Positions 56,218 to 64,000 of a stretch of 64,000 bases of DNA are shown here, one piece after another (positions within the stretch are counted from its first letter, which is position 1; each line of letters begins with the position of its first letter). The translations under genes and the position numbers were made by a program. Where the stretch lies: assembly GCF_963678635.1 (NCBI RefSeq), contig NC_087068.1, positions 40,941,649 through 41,005,648 on the forward strand, given 5' to 3'. The notes beneath the pieces are model-generated. The model was not told the origin of the DNA. It worked only from the letters and a program-made list of their open reading frames with translations, and did no database searches. The DNA comes from Symsagittifera roscoffensis. Taxonomy: Eukaryota > Xenacoelomorpha > Acoela > Convolutidae.

Positions 56218-56433
56218 TGTCATATATATATTATTCCTAGTATCTAACTATATATTTTACGTTGTTGGCGCCATTGGTTTAGCCATGTGTTTGGTGCGGC
56301 TACCAATTAATTAATACCTGCCAATCTCAGTTAAGTCTGTGTGTGTTTTGAGTTATTGTTGCTAACCTTTAAGACTAAAACAAGTCAGTCTAAATTCAGT
56401 GAATTTACGATATTGAACTTACAATTTTTCACA
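56218..56433 (+). repeat. 5' LTR (216 bp)
   Basis: Starts TGTCATATATATATTATTCC and ends ACTTACAATTTTTCACA. It differs from the 3' LTR at four positions (about 1.9 percent). ACTATATATTTTAC near 56,247 may serve as a TATA element. Confidence 0.95.
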
Positions 56434-57815
56434 TGGCGCAGCAAGCAGGACAAAGCGCGGGATTAGGGAAAAACCCACGTGGGATTACGGCATTTTGGCC
56501 GAGCAAATGTACGGAAGCACCAATGCTGTGGGAGCATTGGATTACACGATTTACCTGGGGTGTAATAGCAAAACACTCATTCAATCCGAAGGCATTCTAT
56601 TTTGATCGGACGCTAACCGCGGCGCAAATTACAGATCTGCCAGAGAAGGTGAATGGAAAAAATCGGTTGGAAGCTGAGCAGACACTAATTTCTAATCTCT
56701 ACTTGTGTTTGGGGGAACGTGGACAGGACGAACTACATAACCGAAAACCCCATTTGGATCTGGCGACTACCCGATATCCACGGGTTTTGGATGAATTTGA
56801 GAATGTCTTCAGGAAGGAAAGAAACGAAACGTTCGAGACGTATCAGCTACTATCTCGGAAACAACGTGACGGGGAAACGTTGGATGAATTTCACTCCGTA
56901 TTGAGTGGACTGGCCGCTAGATGCTCATTGGGAGCATTGGAACGACGGGTGTTACGTGACGTACTCATAGTGAATATGTCCAATAAGGAGGCTCAAACGG
57001 AACTATGTCGTTCAACTAAGACACCAGATGAGGTCTATCGGATTTTTTTGTCATATGAGCGGGGTGACAAATACGCTAAGTCATATAAAGTATCCGGTGG
57101 GGGACTTACCGCAGCACCAGCGGGCTCACTACAAATTAAAGCGGAGCCTATAAGCGCAATCAGAGGAGGTTATCGCCGGCCATTTCAAAGAGGCGGACGT
57201 GGATTTGGCAGAGGAGGCACAAGGGGCCGCGGAGGAGCAGCAGATCGCAAGTGCTACAATTGTGACCAGAGTGGTTTTACCCCGAATCATATTCCAAAGT
57301 GTCCAGCAAGAAACGCAGCCTGCAATTTTTGCAAGAAAACTGGACATTACGAGCGAACTTGTAGAGGACGTCGATCGGCGAATAGGGGTCGCGTAGGCAT
57401 GATAAATGAGGACGACACTGATGGCGGGATTGCACAAGATTATCCGGAGGAGAGTGCATCCAATTACGGAAGTTCCTTCGGATGGGTGACTGATTCAAAG
57501 GCACCGGCACATGGATGGGATTCGGATAGTTCAACGGAGTATGTAGTTATGTCAATCCGGCGGAAGGAGGAAACAGAATTGAGAGTCGCGGGGGCCAAAC
57601 TAGCCTTAAGAATCAATGGCAAAGCAACTCAGGCCTGGATTGATAGTGGTTCGCCAATATCCATCTTCACTATTGGGGAACTAAAACGTACCCTGGGAAC
57701 AGCTAACGTACAATTGAAACCGCTGGATCCGAAAGACGACCAATTCCGCGACTACGGCAACAATTCGTTAAAATTTCTGGGGAAAATGCAAGTCACGCTT
57801 CATTCCAATGGATAG
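56433..57815 (+). CDS. gag: Gag with N-terminal part of protease, 460 codons
   Basis: The start at 56,433 straddles the LTR/primer-site junction, and no leader precedes it. Motifs in order: a capsid-like helical region (LISNLYLCLGERGQDEL, FENVFRKER, GLAARCSLGA, VNMSN), a Gly/Arg-rich stretch (about 243-270), an irregular zinc knuckle at 274-290 (C-x2-C-x8-H-x3-C) and a canonical CCHC knuckle at 297-310 (CNFCKKTGHYERTC). Then comes the aspartic protease, with its catalytic DSG at 404-406. A TAG at 57,813-57,815 interrupts the protease; the same frame continues open beyond it. The stop may be a mutation or a readthrough site. Confidence 0.9.
   Translation: MAQQAGQSAGLGKNPRGITAFWPSKCTEAPMLWEHWITRFTWGVIAKHSFNPKAFYFDRTLTAAQITDLPEKVNGKNRLEAEQTLISNLYLCLGERGQDELHNRKPHLDLATTRYPRVLDEFENVFRKERNETFETYQLLSRKQRDGETLDEFHSVLSGLAARCSLGALERRVLRDVLIVNMSNKEAQTELCRSTKTPDEVYRIFLSYERGDKYAKSYKVSGGGLTAAPAGSLQIKAEPISAIRGGYRRPFQRGGRGFGRGGTRGRGGAADRKCYNCDQSGFTPNHIPKCPARNAACNFCKKTGHYERTCRGRRSANRGRVGMINEDDTDGGIAQDYPEESASNYGSSFGWVTDSKAPAHGWDSDSSTEYVVMSIRRKEETELRVAGAKLALRINGKATQAWIDSGSPISIFTIGELKRTLGTANVQLKPLDPKDDQFRDYGNNSLKFLGKMQVTLHSNG
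56434..56451 (+). promoter_or_regulatory. Putative tRNA primer-binding site
   Basis: TGGCGCAGCAAGCAGGAC directly follows the 5' LTR. TGG pairs with the CCA end of a tRNA; the tRNA species was not assigned. The site overlaps codons 1-7 of gag, because the A of the ATG is the last base of the LTR. Confidence 0.7.
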
Positions 57816-58445
57816 ACTTGCTCGGCGGATATCAACGTCATCGGAGGGTGCAGACCATCTATTATTGGCAGGGATTTACTGCCAGCACTAGGACTGATGT
57901 TGGTACAAGCACCATCGACAGAAGGGGTGAACAGCATACATTCAAAGGAAGGAACTGTGGCGACGGACAATGACTTGGATGATTGGCAGACACATTTCAG
58001 TAAGCAATTTCAACATCTTTTTCGCATGGTAGGGCGTATCCGAAAATATAAAAAGCAAGCCGAATTCTTCAAGAATCTAGCTCCAATTCAACAAAAGGGT
58101 AGGCGAGTGCCCATAACATTACAGGAAAAAGTCGATAAGGAGATTGACAAACTTTTGGAACAAGGTCATATTCAAAAATTGGAAGAATGTTCAGATAAAT
58201 ATTTTGTTTCACCTATTGTCATCACAGTGAAAAAGGATGGTTCGGTAAAACTTGCACTGGAATCCAGAGAATTGAACAAGCAAGTGTATAAAAATAAATA
58301 TCAAATGCCCAATATTGAAGAACTAATGGACATTGTAGGGCAAACGATCAGCGAGCGTAAACAGGGGGATGTTTTTTTTACAACGATGGATCTCACGTAC
58401 GCATACGGTCAACTTCCTTTAAATAAAATACTAGCAAACATCTAA
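57816..58445 (+). pseudogene. pol: pol part 1: protease end and start of reverse transcriptase
   Basis: In the gag frame beyond the TAG, PSIIGRDLLPALGL is the conserved end of a retropepsin. The reverse transcriptase then begins (QGHIQKLEECSDKYFVSPIV, KKDGSVKLALESRELNK, FFTTMDLTYAYGQLPL, where MDL carries the first catalytic Asp). The frame ends at a TAA at 58,443 after a one-base loss within the GCAAAC near 58,437. Confidence 0.85.
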
Positions 58446-60088
58446 ATTTTCCGTTGGTGGGAGGCCGTTCTACCGGTACATATCGATTCAAGACAGGATT
58501 CTATGGATTGACAACAATGCCGGCGGAATTTCAACGGGTCATGGATGCCATTCTGGCTGAATTTCCGTGTGCGCATGCTTTCGTTGATGTTATATTAGTG
58601 ATTTCAAAAGGTACCAAAATCGAACATATTGCCCTGGTGGAGAAGATTTTAGCGAAATTAGATAGAGAAAATATGGCTTTGAAACTAGAAAAATGTCAAT
58701 TTGCGAAAAACACTTGCGAATGGTTAGGCCTTCGGATTACAAAATCAGGGATTACACCAATGGTGCGAAAAACAGATCCGATTGACAAATTAGCTGCCCC
58801 GAAAACGCTCTCACAATTGAAGTCGTTCATGGGGTCAATCCATAGCCTTCACAAATATTTACCTGCGTTGGCAGAAACTTCGGCGCCCCTACGTCCGCTG
58901 CTTAGTAAGAAAAACGAATTCCTATGGACAACTGACTGCCAAACAGCGTTCGAATCGCTTAAGAAACAAGTCGCGAACATAGTCGAACTTAAGCATTTTG
59001 ATGTGCATAAGGACATACGTATCGTGTGCGACGCTAGCCATAATGGTTTGGGGGCTGTACTCAAACAACTAGGCGCCGAGGGTTGGCGACCTATATCACT
59101 TGCGTCCCGTTTTCTAAATGCGGCAGAAAAGAAATCTTCGACAAATGAGCTAGAAATGCTGGCCGTAGTTTGGGGTTCCGAATATTTTAGAAATTACATT
59201 TTCGGGCGGAAATTTACTGTAGTGACAGATCACAAGGCTTTGGTATCATTATTGAATGGAAACAATAAGAAAAACAAAACTATGTTCAGTCGGTTGACTT
59301 GTTCGATCGATCGAATTATCCCCTTTGATTTTGTCATTGCACATATGCCTGGGGCTAAAATTGGCCTGGCGGATTATCTATCAAGGCATCCGGTGGGGGA
59401 AGCAACAAGAGTTAGTCTCTATGATAACACTTTCACAGTTGCTAAATTGCAGTCAATTACCAATTCACTCGGTTATATTGATACCAATAAAAGGATTATT
59501 AAAGCATCAAGAAAATCAATTGTTTCAGCTAAAGATATACAAGTTGGAAACGATAGAATTAACTTTCCATCGGAAGAGGGCGTCAAAACGCGTGACCTTC
59601 GGCCAACCAATCAGAAGCCAGTAAAACGAATAGCTGAGTGTAATGACCGTGAGGGCGCAAAAATAGTAAAGTCAATTACTGAATTTAAACTACGTGAGTC
59701 TGATATTAATTCCACAGTAAACAATAGTCCTCCCTTTAACAAAACAAGTTATCAATCTATCAAAACAAATACCTCTACAATGACATCACTTAATTTGACG
59801 AAACTAAATAAATTATTGTTGAAACACCCAGAAATCACAAGCGGCAGTAGCAGCGAGGTGGAGATAAAAGACGCACGACTGGAGGCGGAGACACATCACA
59901 CTAGGGACATCCGATGCAACACGGTAATTTCCATTCCTTCGGCATTCGGAGGCGAACTTTTTCCGGCGGCATACCCAGCGGGAGGAAATGTAATCATGTC
60001 AGTGATTCCCCGGGACTGTAAGATCATCCGAAAAAGCAGTGCTTTGCCAGAACTATTCAACCTAAAGCTGGTTGAAGCAAATTATTAA
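58437..60088 (+). pseudogene. pol: pol part 2: reverse transcriptase palm, RNase H, linker
   Basis: The RT continues in the next frame with KTGFYGLTTMPAEFQRVMD. The catalytic YxDD box reads FVDV at 58,580-58,591, so the second Asp is Val. The thumb and connection follow (KSFMGSIHSLHKYLPALAE). RNase H residues are in place: D in CDASHNG (59,030), E in NELEML (59,147), D in TDHKAL (59,228). A linker of about 220 codons follows, ending at a TAA at 60,086. It would not polymerise DNA as it stands. Confidence 0.88.
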
Positions 60089-60835
60089 GGGGACCCTCAG
60101 ATGCGTGCGATAAAAGAACTGGTGGAGAGTAAGGACCCGGAATTGGAAAAGAAGGTCAGAGCAATGGATGCCTACCTCGGACAGCACACACATGATTTCC
60201 ACGTGCGGGAAAATTGCCCGTGGATGGACGAACGACTCGTCATCCCCATACCACTCAGAAAGGCTGTGGTCAATCGTATACATGCGTTTCACCATGGGCG
60301 CTCGAATATGTTCGATGCTGCGAGGGATGTCTGGTTTCCCTATCTCCACCGGAGTTTAGTTGCAGCTGCGGATGGGTGCAAGGAATGCACGGATGCAGGT
60401 AAAAGCCTTAAACCATTATGCGCTAAAGGTGACGTTGGGAAAGTCTATGAACCACGGGAGCCGAATGAATGTCTACAGCTAGATTTTTGGGGTCCGATTA
60501 GATACTTAAATGAATCGAGTAAATATGTTTTGGTAGCGGTTGATCGATTCTCACGCTGGCCCTCTGCAATGATCTGCAGGAATAACAAAAGCGATAAGGT
60601 CCTTAAGTTCATTAAACAATACATATCTCAACATGGTGGCCCTAGGAAAATTTTTATGGACCAAGGATCAAGTTTCACATCGAATGCAGTTGAATCATTT
60701 TGTAAATCCGAAGGAATAGAAATAATTTATTCGCCCGTGAATGATCGTCGCGCAACCGGATGTGTTGAACGTACCATTGGCAGCATGAAAAACTTTGTCT
60801 TACTTACGCAAAAGAAAAAGATAGCGGAAATTTAG
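60089..60835 (+). pseudogene. pol: pol part 3: integrase
   Basis: In the same frame after the TAA. The zinc-binding region carries H residues in RIHAFHHGR (about 60,272-60,298) and C-x2-C in GCKEC (about 60,378-60,389). The catalytic core has D in LQLDFWG (60,482), D in FMDQGSSF (60,659) and E in GCVERTIG (60,767), with the exact D-35-E spacing. The frame ends at a TAG at 60,833 caused by a one-base loss in the GGAAATTT near 60,828. The triad is intact although the frame is broken. Confidence 0.88.
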
Positions 60836-61419
60836 AATCAATGATAGAACGAGCCTCGAGTGCTCTGAGATTTGCTCCGAATGCTACTCTCAAAATATCG
60901 CCGTTTGAAGCTCATCACGGTAGGGAAGCAAATACGGTCCTACAAAATCTTACGAAAAAGCCAACCCTGCAAAACCTAAATTGGGTCAGAGTGTTGAAAC
61001 AAAAATCTGCCTATTTAGATTCTACTGACCCAAAAAATCAGAAGATTCCCCAACCCATGGCAACGGATTGGGAGGAACGATCCGACGTTGAGTTTGATGT
61101 TGATCACATGAACCACCCTAGACGGCTGGCACAGAATCAACTAGTTTCGGCGGGGGATGGAACACCAATGGTTGGCGGGAAACAGGCCTTGGGGGGCAAG
61201 TCCAAACAGCCAAGTAAACGGACCGAGCTTTTGTTCCAACGACTTAAGGACAGCAATAAAAGGTATAGACCCATAAACCAAAAGGTAGTTAGCGAATCTA
61301 TGCATACTCTAACTCTAGCAAATGGCTCTGTACTTAGGAAAAGTGGAGTTGCTGAAAAAGTCATCAAGACCAACGCGCCAAATACTGCGAGCAAACTAAC
61401 GCTACCAACCCAGCCATGA
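60829..61419 (+). pseudogene. pol: pol part 4: integrase C-terminal part
   Basis: The integrase continues in another frame with RASSALRFAPN, KISPFEAHHGREAN, the usual end of the core, then a basic, polar tail (GGKQALGGKSKQPSKRTELL) to a TGA at 61,417. No chromodomain is recognised. Confidence 0.8.
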
Positions 61420-61554
61420 GTGCGCTGCAACGTCGGGCGGAATTGAAACGAGCACTAAACGAACAGGCGGCGGGGACAAGCACACAGAGTAAGGCCGAAA
61501 ACAGAACGCGAGAAATTTCACCAGCGGAGGAGGCAGACTCGGATTCGGAGTAAG
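61416..61554 (+). CDS. Short overlapping ORF after pol
   Basis: An ATG overlaps the pol stop as ATGA. The frame MSALQRRAELKRALNEQAAG continues for about 45 charged codons to a TAA after DSDSE. It may be reached by reinitiation, or it may be part of the pol tail separated by a frame change. Confidence 0.35.
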
Positions 61555-61609
61555 AGCCGATAACAGTTTCAAAATATGCAGAAACCCAACAACAGCACCC
61601 GATCGGAAC

Positions 61610-61993
61610 GTGGAAGCGAATGCACCAAAAGTGCCTAAAGATGTAGAAAACATAGCGGGAAAAGCCAACTTATCTGAAGGAAGCGGAATTCCAACATCCA
61701 AGGGGGTGGACACGGAGGTCCAAACCATGAGCACCGAACAAGGGGGAAGTGCCCCGAATTTGAGTAACGAAGGACAAAGGGAAAAACAGCCCAAAAAGAA
61801 AGGGGAGCGAGGGCGACGTTTACGCCTCGTATCATATTCTAGTCAGGAATCAGAAGATCAAGATGGGACAGGATCAAGGAAAAGTACCAGGAAACGGAAG
61901 GCGGTATCCAAATTCGGCGGGGTTATGATAGACAGTATATTGAAAGCGAGACCAACCAAAGGAGGAGAGGACAGAGAGCGGGACACGAATTAA
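61610..61993 (+). CDS. Charged tail ORF near the 3' LTR, 127 codons
   Basis: It is Lys/Arg/Ser/Glu-rich (QREKQPKKKGERGRRLRLVS, SRKSTRKRKAVSKFGG). The KRKAVSKFGG end resembles the basic tails that follow integrase in some Ty3/gypsy elements. The frame is open upstream of the ATG. There is no signal peptide or membrane segment, so an envelope is unlikely. Confidence 0.5.
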   Translation: MEANAPKVPKDVENIAGKANLSEGSGIPTSKGVDTEVQTMSTEQGGSAPNLSNEGQREKQPKKKGERGRRLRLVSYSSQESEDQDGTGSRKSTRKRKAVSKFGGVMIDSILKARPTKGGEDRERDTN

Positions 61994-62149
61994 GCAGGAA
62001 GATACACTTGAAAGATGGAGTGAAAAAGAAATTTAAAGAAAACTATTAAAACTAAAACTTATGCCCAGGGAGAGGGTGGACTACTGCGGGTCCAAAACTC
62101 AAACATTTCTCCGTCGGATAATTTTTAAAACATTTGTTTAAAAAAATGA

Positions 62150-62161
62150 TTGTTGAGGGAA
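62150..62161 (+). promoter_or_regulatory. Short polypurine tract
   Basis: GAGGGAA lies immediately before the 3' LTR, where plus-strand priming is expected. It is short for the group. Confidence 0.5.
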
Positions 62162-62377
62162 TGTCATACATATATTATTCCTAGTATCTAACTATATATA
62201 TTACGTTGTTGGCGCCATTGGTTTAGCCATGTGTTTGGTGCGGCTACCAATTAATTAATACCTGCCAATCTTAGTTAAGTCTGTGTGTGTTTTGAGTTAT
62301 TGTTGCTAACCGTTAAGACTAAAACAAGTCAGTCTAAATTCAGTGAATTTACGATATTGAACTTACAATTTTTCACA
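62162..62377 (+). repeat. 3' LTR (216 bp)
   Basis: Starts TGTCATACATATATTATTCC and ends TTTTTCACA, followed by ATAC. Same length as the 5' LTR, with four substitutions. Confidence 0.95.
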
Positions 62378-62381
62378 ATAC

Positions 62382-62706
62382 TATCCACATGATTTCGGCT
62401 AACAATATCATTGTTTTATATATCAGAAATTTGGTTGTAAATGAGCACAACAAAAGAATTGACTTAGCTTTTTTTCAGTTTTTGTTTAAAAAATAGTTTT
62501 AATGATTAAATAGTCATGCTTCGGCCACTAAATGGCCATGCCGAAATGTTCATTCAGTTCTTCCAGAAATGCAAATATAGTTACAAAAAGCAGATTATAC
62601 TAGTAAGCAAACGCTTACTAGTATCATCTGCTTCAGTCGTTTCTGTTTGAATTTTCAGTGCTCTGCAGAGAAACCATCGGAGTCGGTTTTTATTTTCTTG
62701 TTTTAG
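62382..62706. other. Intron end with a hairpin
   Basis: CTAGTAAGCAAACGCTTACTAG near 62,599 is palindromic with a very short loop. Two acceptors follow: TTTGAATTTTCAG ending at 62,658 and TATTTTCTTGTTTTAG ending at 62,706; the second is stronger. Confidence 0.5.
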
Positions 62707-62951
62707 AGTTATTTGTGGGTGGGATTAGACCTGCTAAAGACACGGTAAAGACTCGAGTCAAACCTCTAACCCAAGCTCAGGAATCTCTGAAGGATCAAGT
62801 TAAGGCTCATTACCAGCTCAACTTACCACATCCTACGAATGAGCGACTAGAAAGCTTTTGCTTTGATTCACAAGGGGTGGTTTTCAGTGACCGATTTACG
62901 GCGTTCAACCCAATCGCAAAAGACTACTCGAACCAAATTGGACCATACACG
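62707..62951 (+). CDS. Exon of the large gene downstream of the retrotransposon
   Basis: It enters in phase 1 after a strong polypyrimidine acceptor, matching the phase-1 donor at 55,764; the joined codon would be AAG. The peptide starts LFVGGIRPAKDTV and continues KPLTQAQESLKDQVKAHYQL and FCFDSQGVVFSDRFTAFNP. It is not low-complexity, so it may begin a folded region. LFVGGI resembles an RRM RNP2 motif but no RNP1 follows, so I do not assign a domain. The donor is GTAATT at 62,952, phase 0. An acceptor at 62,658 would add 16 codons in frame. Confidence 0.6.
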
Positions 62952-62969
62952 GTAATTACCCACTTTTAT

Positions 62970-64000
62970 ACTGCCACAATGCTCTCAAAAAGTAGCCCTC
63001 TAAATCAGAAATTTTTATTTCAATCGAACGGACAGGTTGTGGAGAGCTCTTGCATTAGCGGAATGCTCAAACTTTTTTTCACGCAAACAAGTATTTCCAT
63101 CTTTAACTAGCATCTAGTTCCTGTTTGATAAAAATGTTATTGGAATCGGTTTTTTTGAGACGCTTTGGAAAAATTGTTTCCTTTTTTTTCATCACTTAGT
63201 TTATATGCTGTACCAATTTTCAAAAAACTAAATCCAATGGGGTGTCTGCCGGCTATCTTATGTGTCTGCATACTCCCCTTATATCTTTTCTCTTTTACCC
63301 CACTTTCCATAGCCTTTGAAAAAGTGTGTTGTGGGAATTTTTGAACCATGTTTTTGTATTTTTTTCATTTCCTCAAACTACCCTCCCAAATCTGAGATTT
63401 TGGGTTCAACGGATAGAACAGGTTGTGAGAAGCTCGCCTGCATAATCGGCTACGCTCACATTTTTTTTACTCAAAATGTTATGGCCCTCGGAGCAGGCAA
63501 AATTTTGTTTTTTGACTAATTTTTGAAACTCTTCAACTTTTCTCGAAAACTACCCTCCCAAATCTGAGATTTTAGTTTCAGTCAAACGGACGGGTTGTGG
63601 AGATGTCTTGCATTAGCGGTCAAGGTCAATTTGGAATTTTTCGATTTCTCTCATAAACTAGGCTCCCAAATCTGAGGTTTTGGTTTAATGAGTAGCATGG
63701 TTTTGGTAAGCTCCGCTGCCCTAACGATGACGCTTAAATTTTTTAAGACAAAACATTAAGAACACCCGAAAAGTCTAATTTTTTGACTGTTTATTGAAAC
63801 TTTTTGACTTTTATCAAAAACTACCCTCGCGAATCTGAGATATTGGTTTCACTGTGAAGAACGGGTTAGGGTAAGCTCCACGATATAAGCGGCTACGGCC
63901 AATTTTTTTCTTACACAAAAAGTCCTGATCCTTGGAAAATCGAATTTTTTTCTACCACTCTCGAATTTTTGCTCTCAAATTTTCGGACTGCCGCTCTCAA
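62970..64000. repeat. Degenerate ~160-bp satellite, second array
   Basis: Units with CCCAAATCTGAGATTTTGGG, ACAGGTTGTGAGAAGCTC and ATAAGCGGCTACG-type words start near 62,997, 63,380, 63,548, 63,660 and 63,820. It is the same family as at 47,430-48,770 and continues to the window's end. Confidence 0.7.

Larger units (their letters stand above)
56218..62377 (+). mobile_element. Ty3/gypsy-type LTR retrotransposon, 6,160 bp
   Basis: The element has 216-bp LTRs starting TGT and ending ACA, a 4-bp target duplication ATAC (56,214-56,217 and 62,378-62,381), a primer-binding site and a short purine tract before the 3' LTR. Order inside: gag with zinc knuckles, protease, reverse transcriptase, RNase H, integrase. 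That order defines the Ty3/gypsy group. It lies in the sense orientation in the intron after the 3.4-kb exon. The pol frame is broken by two stops and two single-base frameshifts. No envelope-like frame with a membrane segment is seen. Confidence 0.95.

Noticed and set aside
61610-61993. Envelope gene of the LTR element
   Set aside because: The frame is highly charged and low in hydrophobic residues, with no signal peptide, cleavage site or membrane anchor. It fits a pol tail better.
62685-62706. A 21-base ultra-short intron between two exon pieces at 62.66-62.71 kb
   Set aside because: GTTTTTATTTTCTTGTTTTAG has donor and acceptor forms, but it is more simply the polypyrimidine tract and acceptor of one intron. 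The frame is also open through it.
62707-62730. RRM domain from LFVGGI
   Set aside because: Only an RNP2-like hexamer is present. No RNP1 (K/R-G-F/Y-G/A-F/Y) occurs at the expected distance in the exon.

Overview
This window is animal-type eukaryotic DNA: AT-rich, gene-poor, intron-bearing and packed with transposon debris. I see no prokaryotic genes, operons, CRISPR arrays or rRNA. The species cannot be fixed from the sequence; an invertebrate is likely, judging from the Ty3/gypsy and BEL/Pao retroelements and the many short inverted-repeat elements.

Layout. Bases 1-500 hold what looks like the last exon of a gene entering from the left, with a poly(A) signal. Bases 0.5-17 kb are repeat country: a 30-bp minisatellite (3.2-4.2 kb), two diverged 1.8-kb direct copies (4.6-8.2 kb) with a clean short transposon insertion in the second, and many copies of one ~535-bp repeat (called family A here), some head to tail. 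Bases 18.0-22.9 kb are an old, decayed Ty3/gypsy-like LTR element on the minus strand. Bases 26.2-28.2 kb are a decayed BEL/Pao pol relic. Bases 23.9-39.2 kb carry a second short element (family B, 205-222 bp) with GGCTCTTTTCCAG ends and 8-bp target duplications.

From about 39.6 kb to at least 62.95 kb I infer one large plus-strand gene. It encodes a low-complexity Gln/Pro/Asn/Ser-rich protein: small exons at 39.6, 40.5, 44.4, 45.5, 46.7, 51.6 and 51.8 kb, a 3.4-kb exon at 52.36-55.76 kb, and a further exon at 62.7 kb. All the exon boundaries I could place between these modules are phase 1, so each module is a multiple of three bases. One exon lies in a nearly perfect 1,188-bp tandem duplication. 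The introns hold satellites, a 650-bp foldback, Tc1-like inverted repeats and hAT-like elements.

Bases 56,218-62,377 are a nearly complete Ty3/gypsy-type LTR retrotransposon (216-bp LTRs differing at 4 positions, target duplication ATAC) inserted in an intron of that gene. Its gag is whole. Its pol is broken by stops and frameshifts, and the reverse transcriptase YxDD box has lost its second aspartate. Gag of this element and of the old element at 18-23 kb are clearly related, and in both the gag ATG lies across the LTR/primer-binding-site junction.
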